Shown here one piece after another: positions 18,464 through 25,986 of a stretch of 26,020 nt of DNA (position 1 is the first letter of the stretch; every line of letters starts with the position of its first letter). The position numbers were made by a program, and so were the translations under genes. The notes under the pieces are model-generated. The model was not told where the DNA came from. It saw only the letters and a program-made list of their open reading frames with translations, and did no database searches. The stretch comes from an uncultured Lachnospiraceae bacterium (lineage in GTDB: Bacteria; Bacillota; Clostridia; Lachnospirales; Lachnospiraceae), in the NCBI GenBank assembly GCA_910579425.1, contig CAJTVL010000056.1:1-26020 (forward strand). The letters are read 5' to 3'.

Positions 18464-18840
18464 TCAAAAATCAGAGCCGCATTTTTTAAAGCCTCGCAGA
18501 ACAAATCCAGTCTGGCCCCGTTTTCTCTGGCTTTCCCCTGCATCCAGTTTCTGATCTGTACCATAAAAATGTTATGGATTTCCCTGTTGGGAATCAATTC
18601 CTTATAAGTCAGCTCTTCGTTCACCGGTTTCATGACAGACTCACCTGCGATCAGCCGTTCCACCTCATCCCTTGTTCTGAACATCGCTTTATAAAGAAGC
18701 TTTTTTATCATGTCATTGCTACTGGTATTCGTCCAGTAATCCTGCGGAGGCAGCGTTCTCTTTACCAAAAGCTTATTGACATAGCTGACCACATCCCAGG
18801 GGCAATACACAAAAGTATCCTCAAAGCGGTATCCTACCAT
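18439..18840 (-). pseudogene. Remnant of an AAA-ATPase-like / PD-(D/E)XK nuclease protein
   Basis: The 133-codon frame matches only the middle of the AAA-ATPase-like family (PF09820 type) common in gut clostridia. It has GYRFEDTFVYCPWDVVSYVN, YWTNTSSNDMIKKLL, DEVERLIAGESV and NEELTYKEL, joined directly to IPNREIHNIFMVQIRNW. The N-terminal Walker ATPase part is missing, about one sheet region appears deleted at the EL/IP join, and the nuclease tail is replaced by a short end encoded by the palindromic repeat. The kinase stop lies only 6 bp upstream and in the same frame. The ribosome-site-like AAGG directly abuts the ATG, so translation is doubtful. I judge it non-functional. Confidence 0.75.
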
Positions 18841-18846
18841 CCTTTC

Positions 18847-19734
18847 TTAATCTTTCTTTCTCTGGAGCTTTTGATACGAAAAATCTAAAATCCGTTCCTT
18901 ACGTTCCCGCAGCATTGTCTTGTAAAATTCTTTTTGCAGATCGGATATAAAAGGGGTTGTATCAACAATCCTGTTTATTTTATCCATATCAATCTTCGGC
19001 ACAATTTTCCTTAACGCCTCGTTACAATCTTTATTTTCCAGACTTGAAATGAACTTAAAATATTTTATTTTTTGCCCGTCTATTTTAATTCCGGAAAGCG
19101 GCCTTTCAAAGATGCGCATCTCACGTTCAGCCGGATCATTCAAAATATTTCTCATCATTTCTCCGTCCGCTTGGGGAAACAGACAGCTTCCACAATCATA
19201 TACCGGGGCGAGTACAATTTCGTCTGTACTTCCGTTATAGAGAAACCCCCAATTGCCGTTGTGTCTGTCCCAGTTCCCAATTAAAGCGTCTACAATAAAC
19301 ATGTTCCAGAACCGTTCACATAGTTTTTGCGGATCAATCGCGGTCTGCTCCTCAAAAGTTGTAACAATATCCTGAAGTTCGGTGCCATATCCATTGTGAG
19401 CAGAATCAATGATGGTATTCTTTAATGATGCAAAATCCTGAAGAACAAGGCCTCCTGCTGTAAAATCCTTGCAGGCAACAACGATTTTTTGTCTTCCTTT
19501 CTTTGTATAGGTTCCAAGCAAAGTTTCCTGCACGGGGATACCGACACTTTCAAAAATGTGACATCCAAGATATTCCGATATACAACCGTTTGCATAACTC
19601 ATTTCTTTATTGATTGTCGGAACTGCCGGGAACTTGAGCATATATAATTCATTATTATATAGCACGGAAATCTTACCGCCGTTCGCTCCTGCATAAGCCT
19701 TATTTCGCACAGGTAGATTTGTAAAGTCTATCAT
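18847..19734 (-). CDS. HipA/CtkA-like serine/threonine kinase
   Basis: The 295-residue protein has a HipA-type kinase core. The ATP lysine is probably K34 in YMLKFP, the catalytic loop is LIGNWDRHNGNWGF with D156 and nearby Asn residues, and the metal-binding segment is PVYDCGSCL with D180. The short N-terminal lobe and overall length match the single-subunit CtkA-like group rather than full HipA (about 440 residues). Known relatives phosphorylate glutamyl-tRNA synthetase or other proteins and can cause growth arrest; the target here is unknown. The stop of the small gene upstream is 3 bp from this ATG, so the two are translationally coupled. No HipB-type helix-turn-helix gene is nearby. Confidence 0.85.
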   Translation of the reverse strand: MIDFTNLPVRNKAYAGANGGKISVLYNNELYMLKFPAVPTINKEMSYANGCISEYLGCHIFESVGIPVQETLLGTYTKKGRQKIVVACKDFTAGGLVLQDFASLKNTIIDSAHNGYGTELQDIVTTFEEQTAIDPQKLCERFWNMFIVDALIGNWDRHNGNWGFLYNGSTDEIVLAPVYDCGSCLFPQADGEMMRNILNDPAEREMRIFERPLSGIKIDGQKIKYFKFISSLENKDCNEALRKIVPKIDMDKINRIVDTTPFISDLQKEFYKTMLRERKERILDFSYQKLQRKKD

Positions 19735-19737
19735 TGC

Positions 19738-20016
19738 CTAGTCCCCCCGTTTCATCCTCAGATACTTATCGCGTAAATGCCAGGCCTGTTCGGATGTTAT
19801 TTCCTGTTCAACCTCTGCGGAATTAATATCCGCATTCAACTCACTCCAATACAGATCCCAATGATAGTCCTTTTCCCCGCCGTCTATTATTTCCCAGGAT
19901 GCCGCCATACGTTTCATGGAAGCCTGCAGGTAAGCGGGCAGTCCCCGTTCAAGATAGTCTTTGCTTATGGGAAGTCCGGTTTCCGTATCATAGCCTGCAT
20001 TCAACTGTGAACTCAT
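19738..20016 (-). CDS. Small protein coupled to the HipA/CtkA-like kinase, possible antitoxin
   Basis: The 92-residue acidic protein begins MSSQLNAGYDTETGLPISKD. It contains LERGLPAYLQASMKRMAASW, then a Trp-rich segment (YHWDLYWSEL), and ends in a helix ITSEQAWHLRDKYLRMKRGD. There is no clear helix-turn-helix, signal or membrane segment. The ATG at 20016 is preferred to one at 20022 because AAAGGG is 8 bases before it rather than 2. Tight coupling to the kinase suggests a partner, substrate or inhibitor. The family is not one I can name, so the antitoxin role is inference from position only. Confidence 0.7.
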   Translation of the reverse strand: MSSQLNAGYDTETGLPISKDYLERGLPAYLQASMKRMAASWEIIDGGEKDYHWDLYWSELNADINSAEVEQEITSEQAWHLRDKYLRMKRGD

Positions 20017-20022
20017 ATTCAT

Positions 20023-20523
20023 TACCCTTTCCGTAAATTAAGACTTTATATAATTTAATTTCCATTTCCTATAGCTCGCCGTTTTAATGCTCTTCTTCGT
20101 TCAATCTCTCTTTCTGCTTCTTTGCCGCCTTTATTGAGACTTTACATAAAAATGGCTTAATACCGCCAATTCGCTCAACCCACATATTTAACGGGATTCT
20201 TATATGCTAAATCTCAATTTAATTTTCATACAGTGTCACCTGATACACATAGTAATTTAGCTGCATTGATAAAAGCTTCTAAAGAAAAAGCCCAATTATC
20301 AGCGGCTTACAGCATTGTCATACCCCTCCGGGAACAAGGTATACCCTTTTTTACCCCATTCTTACAATAATATAATTAAATCATAATTTCATATTTTATA
20401 TGGATTCTGGTCATATGCTCATGTCTTCATTCACTGTTTCTTTTTGTTTTCCTTACAGACTTTTTCAGTTTTCTTCTTAATTGTACCACAAAGTAGCCAT
20501 ATCCGCCATTAAAACACATCCTA
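20023..20523. other. A/T-rich gene-poor stretch with small open-frame remnants
   Basis: There is no convincing gene. On the minus strand 20084-20185 encodes a 33-residue frame (MWVERIGGIKPFLCKV then a Lys/Glu-rich end) that looks like the tail of a lost gene. On the plus strand 20161-20370 is open for 69 codons without a start codon. The two overlap, so at most one is real. The position, just beyond an integrase stub, suggests the debris of a mobile-element junction. No tRNA or att core is recognisable. Confidence 0.45.
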
Positions 20524-20735
20524 CTACCTGTTTTCTTTGGAAAACACATGATCCAGCTTTTCAAGCTCTTCCTTTTTAAACTCTTCTGTAATATGTACAT
20601 ATAAATCCATAGTCATCTGCAAGGTAGCATATCCTAAATACTTTTGCAATGTTTTAGGGAGGATTCCCGCTTCAATACACCTTGAAGCAAAAGTATGGCG
20701 GAAGGTATGTGCAGAAAATACAGGGAATAGTGGTA
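20524..20735 (-). pseudogene. int: C-terminal stub of a tyrosine-type integrase
   Basis: About 70 codons remain. They carry the final catalytic part of a phage/ICE integrase: FSAHTFRHTFASRCIEAG (the H-x-x-R box), then LPKTLQKYLGYATLQMT and MDLYVHIT with the active tyrosine, and the tail EEFKKEEL. The N-terminal arm, core-binding domain and first catalytic arginine are absent. Upstream the frame runs into a different gene in another frame at about 20735, showing a deletion join. It cannot encode an active recombinase. Relatives of the Tn916/Tn1545 class have this C-terminal pattern. Confidence 0.85.
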
Positions 20736-20846
20736 CATAAGCCTTATGTCATCTGTCGATAAAGTATAGGGCTTTAAGCCATTTGCCTCCACCCATGTGG
20801 ATTTGCCGCTCCCGGCTGAACCTCTTAACAATAGTAAGATACGCAT
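20736..20846 (-). pseudogene. N-terminal stub of a polynucleotide-kinase-like P-loop protein
   Basis: The frame starts MRILLLLRGSAGSGKSTWVE, a Walker A loop of the T4 polynucleotide kinase/AAA_33 type, then YTLSTDDIRLMY, the usual next segment with the acceptor-side Asp pair. After that the sequence enters integrase DNA in the wrong frame and stops at 20634. AAAGGAGG lies 12 bases before the ATG. About three quarters of the usual protein is missing, so no activity is expected. Confidence 0.75.
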
Positions 20847-20874
20847 CTTCCTGACTGCCCTCCTTTTCCTGTCA

Positions 20875-21153
20875 TCATCCAAAAAAGCTCCCTATAATGC
20901 TTCCCATACGTAAAAGCCCTTCTTCCGCTGATGAAATTGGCTTTTCCTGATATCCAAAATCTTTCAGCAGCTTCTCAAAGCAGATGCTTACTTTGGATGA
21001 CACTAAAAACCCTTCGGTTTCTTCATGGAACACAAGCCGAACCATCTGTGCAATATCTTTCATTTCACTGTCTTTCACATTTTTCGCCTTTGCAAAATCA
21101 CAGATCAAAGACAAATGCTCTTCCTTGTCCATATAATCAACAGCAAGAACCAT
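20875..21153 (-). CDS. Hypothetical protein, probably a 3' gene fragment
   Basis: The 92-residue frame starts MVLAVDYMDKEEHLSLICDF and ends with a Gly/Ser/Phe-rich tail (LRMGSIIGSFFG). No ribosome site precedes the ATG. The frame stays open and protein-like for another 24 codons upstream (DWIIQFISSDYDYKELKFIF) to a TAG at 21226-21228. That suggests an original start further upstream and loss by a nonsense or frameshift change. It overlaps no neighbour; the kinase-like stub follows 29 bp later. I do not recognise the family. Confidence 0.45.
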   Translation of the reverse strand: MVLAVDYMDKEEHLSLICDFAKAKNVKDSEMKDIAQMVRLVFHEETEGFLVSSKVSICFEKLLKDFGYQEKPISSAEEGLLRMGSIIGSFFG

Positions 21154-21235
21154 CAGAGCCCAAAATATAAATTTAAGTTCCTTGTAATCATAATCTGAAC
21201 TTATAAATTGGATGATCCAGTCGAGCTAGTCTATC

Positions 21236-21848
21236 CTAATATTCCGCATTCTTGTAGAATGGCAGGTATTCCCTGTTATTTTCCAGGTCGCTTACCTGTT
21301 CCATAATTACCTTACCATAATCATTTAGTTTTTCATAGTCATATACCGCCGCTAAAAATACACTGTCATCCTTGCTGGCTATTGTGTTGTCCATGGTTAA
21401 GAGCGCTCCGTCCAAATCCCTCTACATTTTGAAAAAAATCCCCTTCTCCGCAAAATCTACCTTTTTCTTTGAGGAAATAACTACTGTTGTTCACGCCGAT
21501 ATAGGTAATCCCCTTTTTCGCCAACGGGATAGAAAACCTTTCTCCGCTCAAGTATATGGTGTTTTCCCCCTCGTCCAACAAGTCATACAGGTCATCCTGT
21601 TCATAGGCGATTCTGTCCCCTCCGCCGTCCTGTGCATCTTCCACCTCAAAAATCTCACAGATTTTCCTGCAAAAACCTGCATCCGTCCTGTCAAGCTCTG
21701 ACACTGCATCCGCAATATCGTCCAGATACCTATCGCGCAGCCACGTATCCAGCCTTCCGTCCTCCAAATAAAGGAGAATCCTCTCTAAGGAAAAATTATC
21801 CTTTAGTCCTTCCAAGTCCCTTACCTCGACTCCATCCTTCATCTCCAA
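21236..21848 (-). pseudogene. Frameshifted gene of unknown function in the mobile-element scar
   Basis: The first 121 codons are good protein: DLEGLKDNFSLERILLYLED, TWLRDRYLDDIADAVSELDR, AYEQDDLYDLLDEGENTIYL, ERFSIPLAKKGITYIGVN. At about 21485 the coherent frame shifts by one: the alternative frame reads TTVVISSKKKVDFAEKGIFF, then a TAG at 21422-21424. After it the same frame continues as RDLDGALLTMDNTIASKDD and on to the stop at 21236, which could be a second, separate gene starting at 21394. At the 5' end the frame also extends upstream (VRFPLE) next to AAGGA but without ATG, so the original start may be mutated. Role unknown. Confidence 0.6.
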
Positions 21849-21892
21849 TGGGAATCTGACTTTCTTTCCTTCTCGCTTATTTTATGTTCCTC

Positions 21893-21981
21893 TGTCCATA
21901 AACTTATTGGCAGGCTTTGCTTTAAAATAAGTATAAATGCCATGCATGACATATTCTGTCACTTTCTAAGATTTATGGACA
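21893..21981. repeat. 10-bp inverted repeat flanking a short noncoding spacer
   Basis: TGTCCATAAA (21893-21902) and TTTATGGACA (21972-21981) are exact inverted copies 69 bp apart, in the noncoding gap upstream of the frameshifted gene. It may be an element end or chance. Confidence 0.3.
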
Positions 21982-22022
21982 AACAACGGGCAGCACGCTC
22001 CGCAAACTGCCCTTATGTCAGT

Positions 22023-22053
22023 AAAACCCCCGGAATTGGCCTCCGGGGGTTTT
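22023..22053. terminator. Strong bidirectional rho-independent terminator
   Basis: AAAACCCCCGGA and TCCGGGGGTTTT form a perfect 12-bp stem around ATTGGCC. The GC core is flanked by A4 and T5, so it can terminate in both directions. It ends the WYL regulator transcript, whose stop is 40 bp upstream on the minus strand, and insulates the scar region. Confidence 0.9.
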
Positions 22054-22092
22054 TCATATTTATTATTTATCATTTCAATTTCCTGTCCCTAC

Positions 22093-23109
22093 TTATCGGT
22101 ACAGCGCTAATATCTCCTCTGCCTTTCTCTTCATTTCCTGCCTGAGACTTTCCGGACGGATAACCTCAATCCTGCTTCCCTGGCTGAGCAGCCACATGAC
22201 AATTCCTGTCCCATAAACCTCTGCGCTGAGCGTACACTCATGTTCTTTCTGCTCAAGAATCCGGGCTGTAGGAAGCCGATCTAATACTGGCTCCGGGTTA
22301 TCTCCATAATATTTCAACTGTACTGTCATCAGTTCCCCTGCGTACATGAACTGGATCCGTTTGCGGAATTCCCCCTCTTCAAACCTGTCTGCATAAGTCA
22401 CCTGAAACTTTTCCCCTATCTTTTTATATTCCTTAATCCTGTCAATACGGAAAATCGCAGGGTAGCCATATTTATGTGCATATCGTCCATCCTCATTCTT
22501 TTCAACAATAAACGCATTCAGATAAAAGTAATACTCTGAGAAAAGGACTGCCATAGGCTCTATCATGCGTGTGACGGCTTCTTTTGAATGATCTGCACGG
22601 AAATATTGAATTTCAATTATGTTATGGTCTCTTATTTCTGTCCCGATATGCCAGAGCCTGTCCTGAATGTAAGTCTTATGGCGCAGTTCCACATAGTGAA
22701 ACTGCTCGTTTGAAATCAATTCTTTGACCAGCTTCATATTTTTTAATGGGACACAGCCATCTACCATCTTTCTTAAAATACCGCCTATCTCCTTTTTGGT
22801 AAAAGCCCGGCTTGCAAGCAGGATTTTGCTCACGGCAAGGATTTCACTGTTTGACATCATTGAACTCTCTGCCCCCGTCATGACAAAGCCTTTGCAACTC
22901 CGGTCATACTTAACCTTTCTCCCATCTGACGCCCTTTCTGTCCTTCGCTCATCCAGAAAACTGCGGACATCATCTATATCACGCTGAATGGAGCGTTCAT
23001 CCACACCAAACTTCTTTGCTTTTTGTGATTTGTTAACAATCCTTCCCTCACTCAAACAGGTGTAGATATCGAGAACACGATTGTTCTTGGAAGATTTTTC
23101 TTTGGTCAT
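22093..23109 (-). CDS. WYL-domain transcriptional regulator
   Basis: The 338-residue protein starts with a DeoR-like winged helix (about 10-65: VLDIYTCLSEGRIVNKSQ, then SIQRDIDDVRSFL). A WYL-type ligand domain follows, at about 150-240: IIEIQYFRAD, then MAVLFSEYYFYLNAF in the place of the WYL signature, then PAIFRIDRIKEY. A C-terminal WCX-like extension comes last (CTLSAEVYGTGIVMWLLSQG). Relatives sense nucleic acids or nucleotides and often control defence or mobile-element genes. The target here is unknown; the nearest genes are decayed. AAGGAGA lies 6 bases before the ATG, and a strong terminator follows the gene. Confidence 0.9.
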   Translation of the reverse strand: MTKEKSSKNNRVLDIYTCLSEGRIVNKSQKAKKFGVDERSIQRDIDDVRSFLDERRTERASDGRKVKYDRSCKGFVMTGAESSMMSNSEILAVSKILLASRAFTKKEIGGILRKMVDGCVPLKNMKLVKELISNEQFHYVELRHKTYIQDRLWHIGTEIRDHNIIEIQYFRADHSKEAVTRMIEPMAVLFSEYYFYLNAFIVEKNEDGRYAHKYGYPAIFRIDRIKEYKKIGEKFQVTYADRFEEGEFRKRIQFMYAGELMTVQLKYYGDNPEPVLDRLPTARILEQKEHECTLSAEVYGTGIVMWLLSQGSRIEVIRPESLRQEMKRKAEEILALYR

Positions 23110-23136
23110 AAAAAGTCTCCTTGAATTATCTTATAC

Positions 23137-23313
23137 TCATAAATATTTTTCTTTCCACTTCTTTTCATATAAAACCATATCATCTGTATGATCTTCATAA
23201 TCAAAGTCTGTTTTCATTGCACCATTCTTTTCCACTCTCATTGTAAGGGACGACCATTTGTCTTTGTCAGCCAGTTTTGCCCGCTCTTTCGAAATTATTT
23301 TGTCAATATCCAT
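23137..23313 (-). pseudogene. C-terminal remnant of a YezG/DUF600-like immunity protein
   Basis: About 58 codons remain, with the pattern WSSLTMRVEKNGAMKTDFDY then LYEKKWKEKYL. This resembles the last strand-and-tail part of YezG/DUF600 antitoxin or immunity proteins. The upstream part is replaced by the end of the IS1595 element, whose inverted repeat provides the first codons. No 5' half was found on the far side of the insertion, so a deletion must have gone with it. A functional product is unlikely. Confidence 0.55.
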
Positions 23314-24366
23314 AAATAGTTTTAAATGATTATATACCAAGCTCAGCTACTGTCTTATAAGGTGACCATACGCTACATTCCAGCAAGTGATCAAACACAG
23401 GCTTCCTGCTGTGCCGCCTGTTAAAACGGTAACAAAATTCATCTAGATAGCATTGCAGATACCTCTTCCCCAAGCCATGGTATGCACCTTCTATGTTCGC
23501 CTTTATGTTTGAGATCATTACATGGAGCCACTTTAAACGCTCATCTTTACTTTTGGGCTCATATTTCTGCATATCACAGCAATATTTTTTTGAAAGAGCA
23601 CCATATGACCGGAATGCATCACTATGGATTGTGCTTCCCTCCATAATGTTTCTTTCCGCAAAAGCTAATAACGCCTCTCCTTTTGCATTTGGAATTACCT
23701 GCATTTTCAAAAGTTGGGGTCTGCCTCTAACATCCAGCTGCAGGGCAACAGCTACCTCTGCCTTATTTTCACTGTCTCTTCCACGCTTGCCCTCTGCTTT
23801 TCCGCCGAAAAAGGCTTCATCCATTTCGACTGAGCCGCCAAGATAGTAAATATTTTCGCGCTCACCCATAGCGCTGCGGATTTTATGCAGGAGAATCCAG
23901 GCGGTTTTGAGGGTTGTATCAATGTATTTAGTCAAAGCCATAGCAGAGATACCGTCCTTATTGGTTGCCGCAAAATATAATGCAAGGAACCATTTAGCCA
24001 GTGGCAGTTTTGTGTTTTCCATAATAGTGCCGGTGATTACAGATGTCTGATGGCGGCAGGCGGTGCACTGGTATAAAGGAAGCCTGCGGCCATGAATAAT
24101 AGTAAAATGGCGTTCCCCGCATTTAGGGCAAACAAAACCGTCAGGCCATTTCAAACGGAATAATGCCTGCTCACAATCCTGTTCGGTACCATACTTGGAT
24201 TGGAACTCAAAAAGGCTATAAGTATTTGCTCTGGGGTCGATATATTTATTCATGGTAAGATGCCTCTTTTTTACTTGATAGAACTATCATACCACTTATT
24301 CAGACCCATAAAACGGACTCAGATGGTCTGGCTGAGCTTTGTATAAAATCATTTTAAATTATTTTT
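23312..24366 (-). mobile_element. IS1595-family insertion sequence
   Basis: The element is about 1055 bp with one transposase gene. Its ends are imperfect inverted repeats of about 36 bp: 23312-23347 and 24331-24366 match at 31 of 36 positions, outer part A/T rich and inner part AGCTCAGC. The transposase stop codon lies within the left repeat. No 8-bp target duplication is visible next to these ends, so the outer borders may be a few bases off or a flank has been deleted. Confidence 0.75.
23330..24253 (-). CDS. IS1595-family transposase
   Basis: The intact 307-residue protein has an N-terminal zinc ribbon (CPKCGERHF about 42-50 and CTACRHQTS about 64-72). A helical region follows, then the DDE/DDN-type catalytic core: VEMDEAFFGGK for the first Asp, TIHSDAFRSYG for the second, and HVMISNIKANIEGAYHGL for the third acidic/Asn position. 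The C-terminal motif CYLDEFCYRFNRRHSRKP is the family hallmark. The ATG at 24253 follows GAGGC by 8 bases. Intact length and motifs suggest recent activity. Confidence 0.93.
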   Translation of the reverse strand: MNKYIDPRANTYSLFEFQSKYGTEQDCEQALFRLKWPDGFVCPKCGERHFTIIHGRRLPLYQCTACRHQTSVITGTIMENTKLPLAKWFLALYFAATNKDGISAMALTKYIDTTLKTAWILLHKIRSAMGERENIYYLGGSVEMDEAFFGGKAEGKRGRDSENKAEVAVALQLDVRGRPQLLKMQVIPNAKGEALLAFAERNIMEGSTIHSDAFRSYGALSKKYCCDMQKYEPKSKDERLKWLHVMISNIKANIEGAYHGLGKRYLQCYLDEFCYRFNRRHSRKPVFDHLLECSVWSPYKTVAELGI

Positions 24367-24414
24367 CTGTCCGGCATGTAACAGGTGGAAGCGGCAACAC
24401 AGGCAGTCATTCTT

Positions 24415-24624
24415 CTACATTTCCGCTTTGTCCCACCCATCTTCTGCCTTATTAATTTCCCAGAGTAGCAAAAGCGCTTTTTCCAGCACTGCCTCAAAAG
24501 AATACAAGATAGTGATTGAAATCTGCCTGTCCTGTCTGGCGTCCTCCAGATAGATCATGGTATCAAGCAGGCCCTTAATTAAATCTGCCGCCTGCGCCAA
24601 TTTGTCAAAATCATTTGCGTTCAC
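24415..24624 (-). CDS. Small helical protein of unknown function
   Basis: The 69-residue product starts VNANDFDKLAQAADLIKGLL at GTG 24622-24624, preceded by GGAGGG with a 6-base gap, a stronger site than that of any upstream ATG in the frame. It looks all helical, with an amphipathic stretch SFEAVLEKALLLLWEIN, and is acidic overall. There is no membrane or DNA-binding motif. The Rpn nuclease gene ends 117 bp upstream of this start, so the two may share a transcript. I do not recognise the family. Confidence 0.55.
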   Translation of the reverse strand: MNANDFDKLAQAADLIKGLLDTMIYLEDARQDRQISITILYSFEAVLEKALLLLWEINKAEDGWDKAEM

Positions 24625-24741
24625 CGTTTTCCCTCCATAAAAATAAGGACTGGAAAAATCCAGCCCTATATAAATTTTCTTTGCCATCCTTTCATTCATA
24701 CCCGCTACAGACGTTCTCAAAACCCTGGCATCATTCGTTCT

Positions 24742-25707
24742 TTACAGGTATTCTTCCGCTTCTTCCCTTGTCAGATTATATTCTTCCTGTATTTCCTTGA
24801 CGATCTCTTCATTAGGAATATGATACTTCCTCATCACCGATACCGTTCCCCTAATTCCTTTTTCAATTCCTTTTTCAATCCCCTTCGTTTCATTTTCCCT
24901 TGCTATCTCTTCAAACAATGTACACATAGCGCCATCTCCTTTTCCAAATCTATCATAATCAATCTTACTATTAGTTGCCCCTGCCACCGTCATGATTACC
25001 GTCTTATCCGTCCCGTGTTCCTCACTGTATTGGATAGCCCTCTTCTTTGCCTCATTCCCCGATATGCTCTTATCCAAGATAATTTCCAACAGGTTAAACA
25101 GATCTACATTATCTGCATGACGCAGGGTAAGGTTATTCCTCCCGGCCTCCACAAGCAGCATCTTATAATCATTTACATATCTCTCCATCTCCGGCGGGAT
25201 ATCCAGCATTTCATGGAGAGTTTTCGCGCCATCCCAGGTTTTTTCACCATAATACACGACTACCGTAATGACTGCCATAAATTTATCTGTTTTTTTCATC
25301 CCTGACAGATATTCGTCATGCTCCATCCCTTCTGCTGTTTTATATTTCAAGGCGTTATTGTCATACTGCCTCTTATAAGTTCCATAATCATACCCCATGA
25401 GCCTCATAGGCATCGCATAATGGATATGCTCCTGGTGTTCCATGCCCATCATCACAAACTCTACTCCATAGGTTTTTGATTTCTTCCTGATCTTTATATT
25501 ATCCCTTGCTGCCTGGATAGATTCGGCATACTTTCCATGTTCTAAGATGGATGCCTCATCTGTATCCACATCTTCAAGTTCCTCTGGCCTGATAATCGGC
25601 TTCCCTTCAAAAAGGACTGCATTAAAAAAATCTGCAAACCGCTCATTGCTTCTCCAATAATTTTTCAGTACCGTATCAGGTTTTAATTTTTGTGTTTTCT
25701 TTGCCAT
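24742..25707 (-). CDS. Rpn-family recombination-promoting nuclease / putative transposase (PD-(D/E)XK)
   Basis: The 321-residue protein matches the Rpn/transposase_31-like group abundant in Lachnospiraceae. It has an N-terminal LKNYWRSNERFADFFNAVLF, then KSKTYGVEFVMMGMEHQEHI in the position of the nuclease core, MAVITVVVYYGEKTWDG, and a helical C-terminus. Near the end is a Lys/Glu repeat GIEKGIEKGI, followed by a tail EEIVKEIQEEYNLTREEAEEYL. Relatives are PD-(D/E)XK endonucleases linked to RecA-independent recombination and lately to phage defence; the repeat tail is known to expand and contract. The ATG at 25707 has GGGCAGCAGG upstream. Function here is by family only. Confidence 0.8.
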   Translation of the reverse strand: MAKKTQKLKPDTVLKNYWRSNERFADFFNAVLFEGKPIIRPEELEDVDTDEASILEHGKYAESIQAARDNIKIRKKSKTYGVEFVMMGMEHQEHIHYAMPMRLMGYDYGTYKRQYDNNALKYKTAEGMEHDEYLSGMKKTDKFMAVITVVVYYGEKTWDGAKTLHEMLDIPPEMERYVNDYKMLLVEAGRNNLTLRHADNVDLFNLLEIILDKSISGNEAKKRAIQYSEEHGTDKTVIMTVAGATNSKIDYDRFGKGDGAMCTLFEEIARENETKGIEKGIEKGIRGTVSVMRKYHIPNEEIVKEIQEEYNLTREEAEEYL

Positions 25708-25770
25708 CCTGCTGCCCTTTCTAAAAAGCTGGGTTCCAGCCCTGCCATACTTTATCTCCTGCTTCCATAT

Positions 25771-25986
25771 TCACCTGACATACCGCTCTGCTTCTTCCCC
25801 GGAAAGATCGAACTTCTCCCGGATTTTCTGCATAATCGTTGCATCTGGAATATTTAATTCCTTGAGTGCCGATACCATTCCTCTAATTCCTTTTTCAATC
25901 CCTTTTTCAATATTTTCCTGATCTCTCATCAACAAAGTCATATATTCACGCCTCCATTCCCTGTTTTGAGCGGTCTCGGAAACTCT
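25771..25986 (-). pseudogene. C-terminal fragment of a second Rpn-family nuclease
   Basis: The frame reads ETAQNREWRREYMTLLMRDQ, then an IEKGIEKGIRG repeat and KIREKFDLSGEEAERYV, parallel to the tail of the neighbouring intact gene. An in-frame TAA at 25987-25989 closes it upstream, before EHEKRAEIRA. So either the gene is interrupted or only a short product is made from ATG 25941, which has GGAGG 9 bases upstream. The rest of the gene, if any, lies beyond the window. Confidence 0.65.

Noticed and set aside
21988..22012. Small GGGCAG/CTGCCC hairpin as a terminator
   Set aside because: Only 6 bp of stem with a 13-base loop and no T-run; the real terminator is at 22023-22053.
24850..24895. Short repeated units that might be read as a CRISPR or tandem array
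   Set aside because: The units are 12-18 bp, contiguous and inside a coding frame encoding GIEKGI; there are no spacers.
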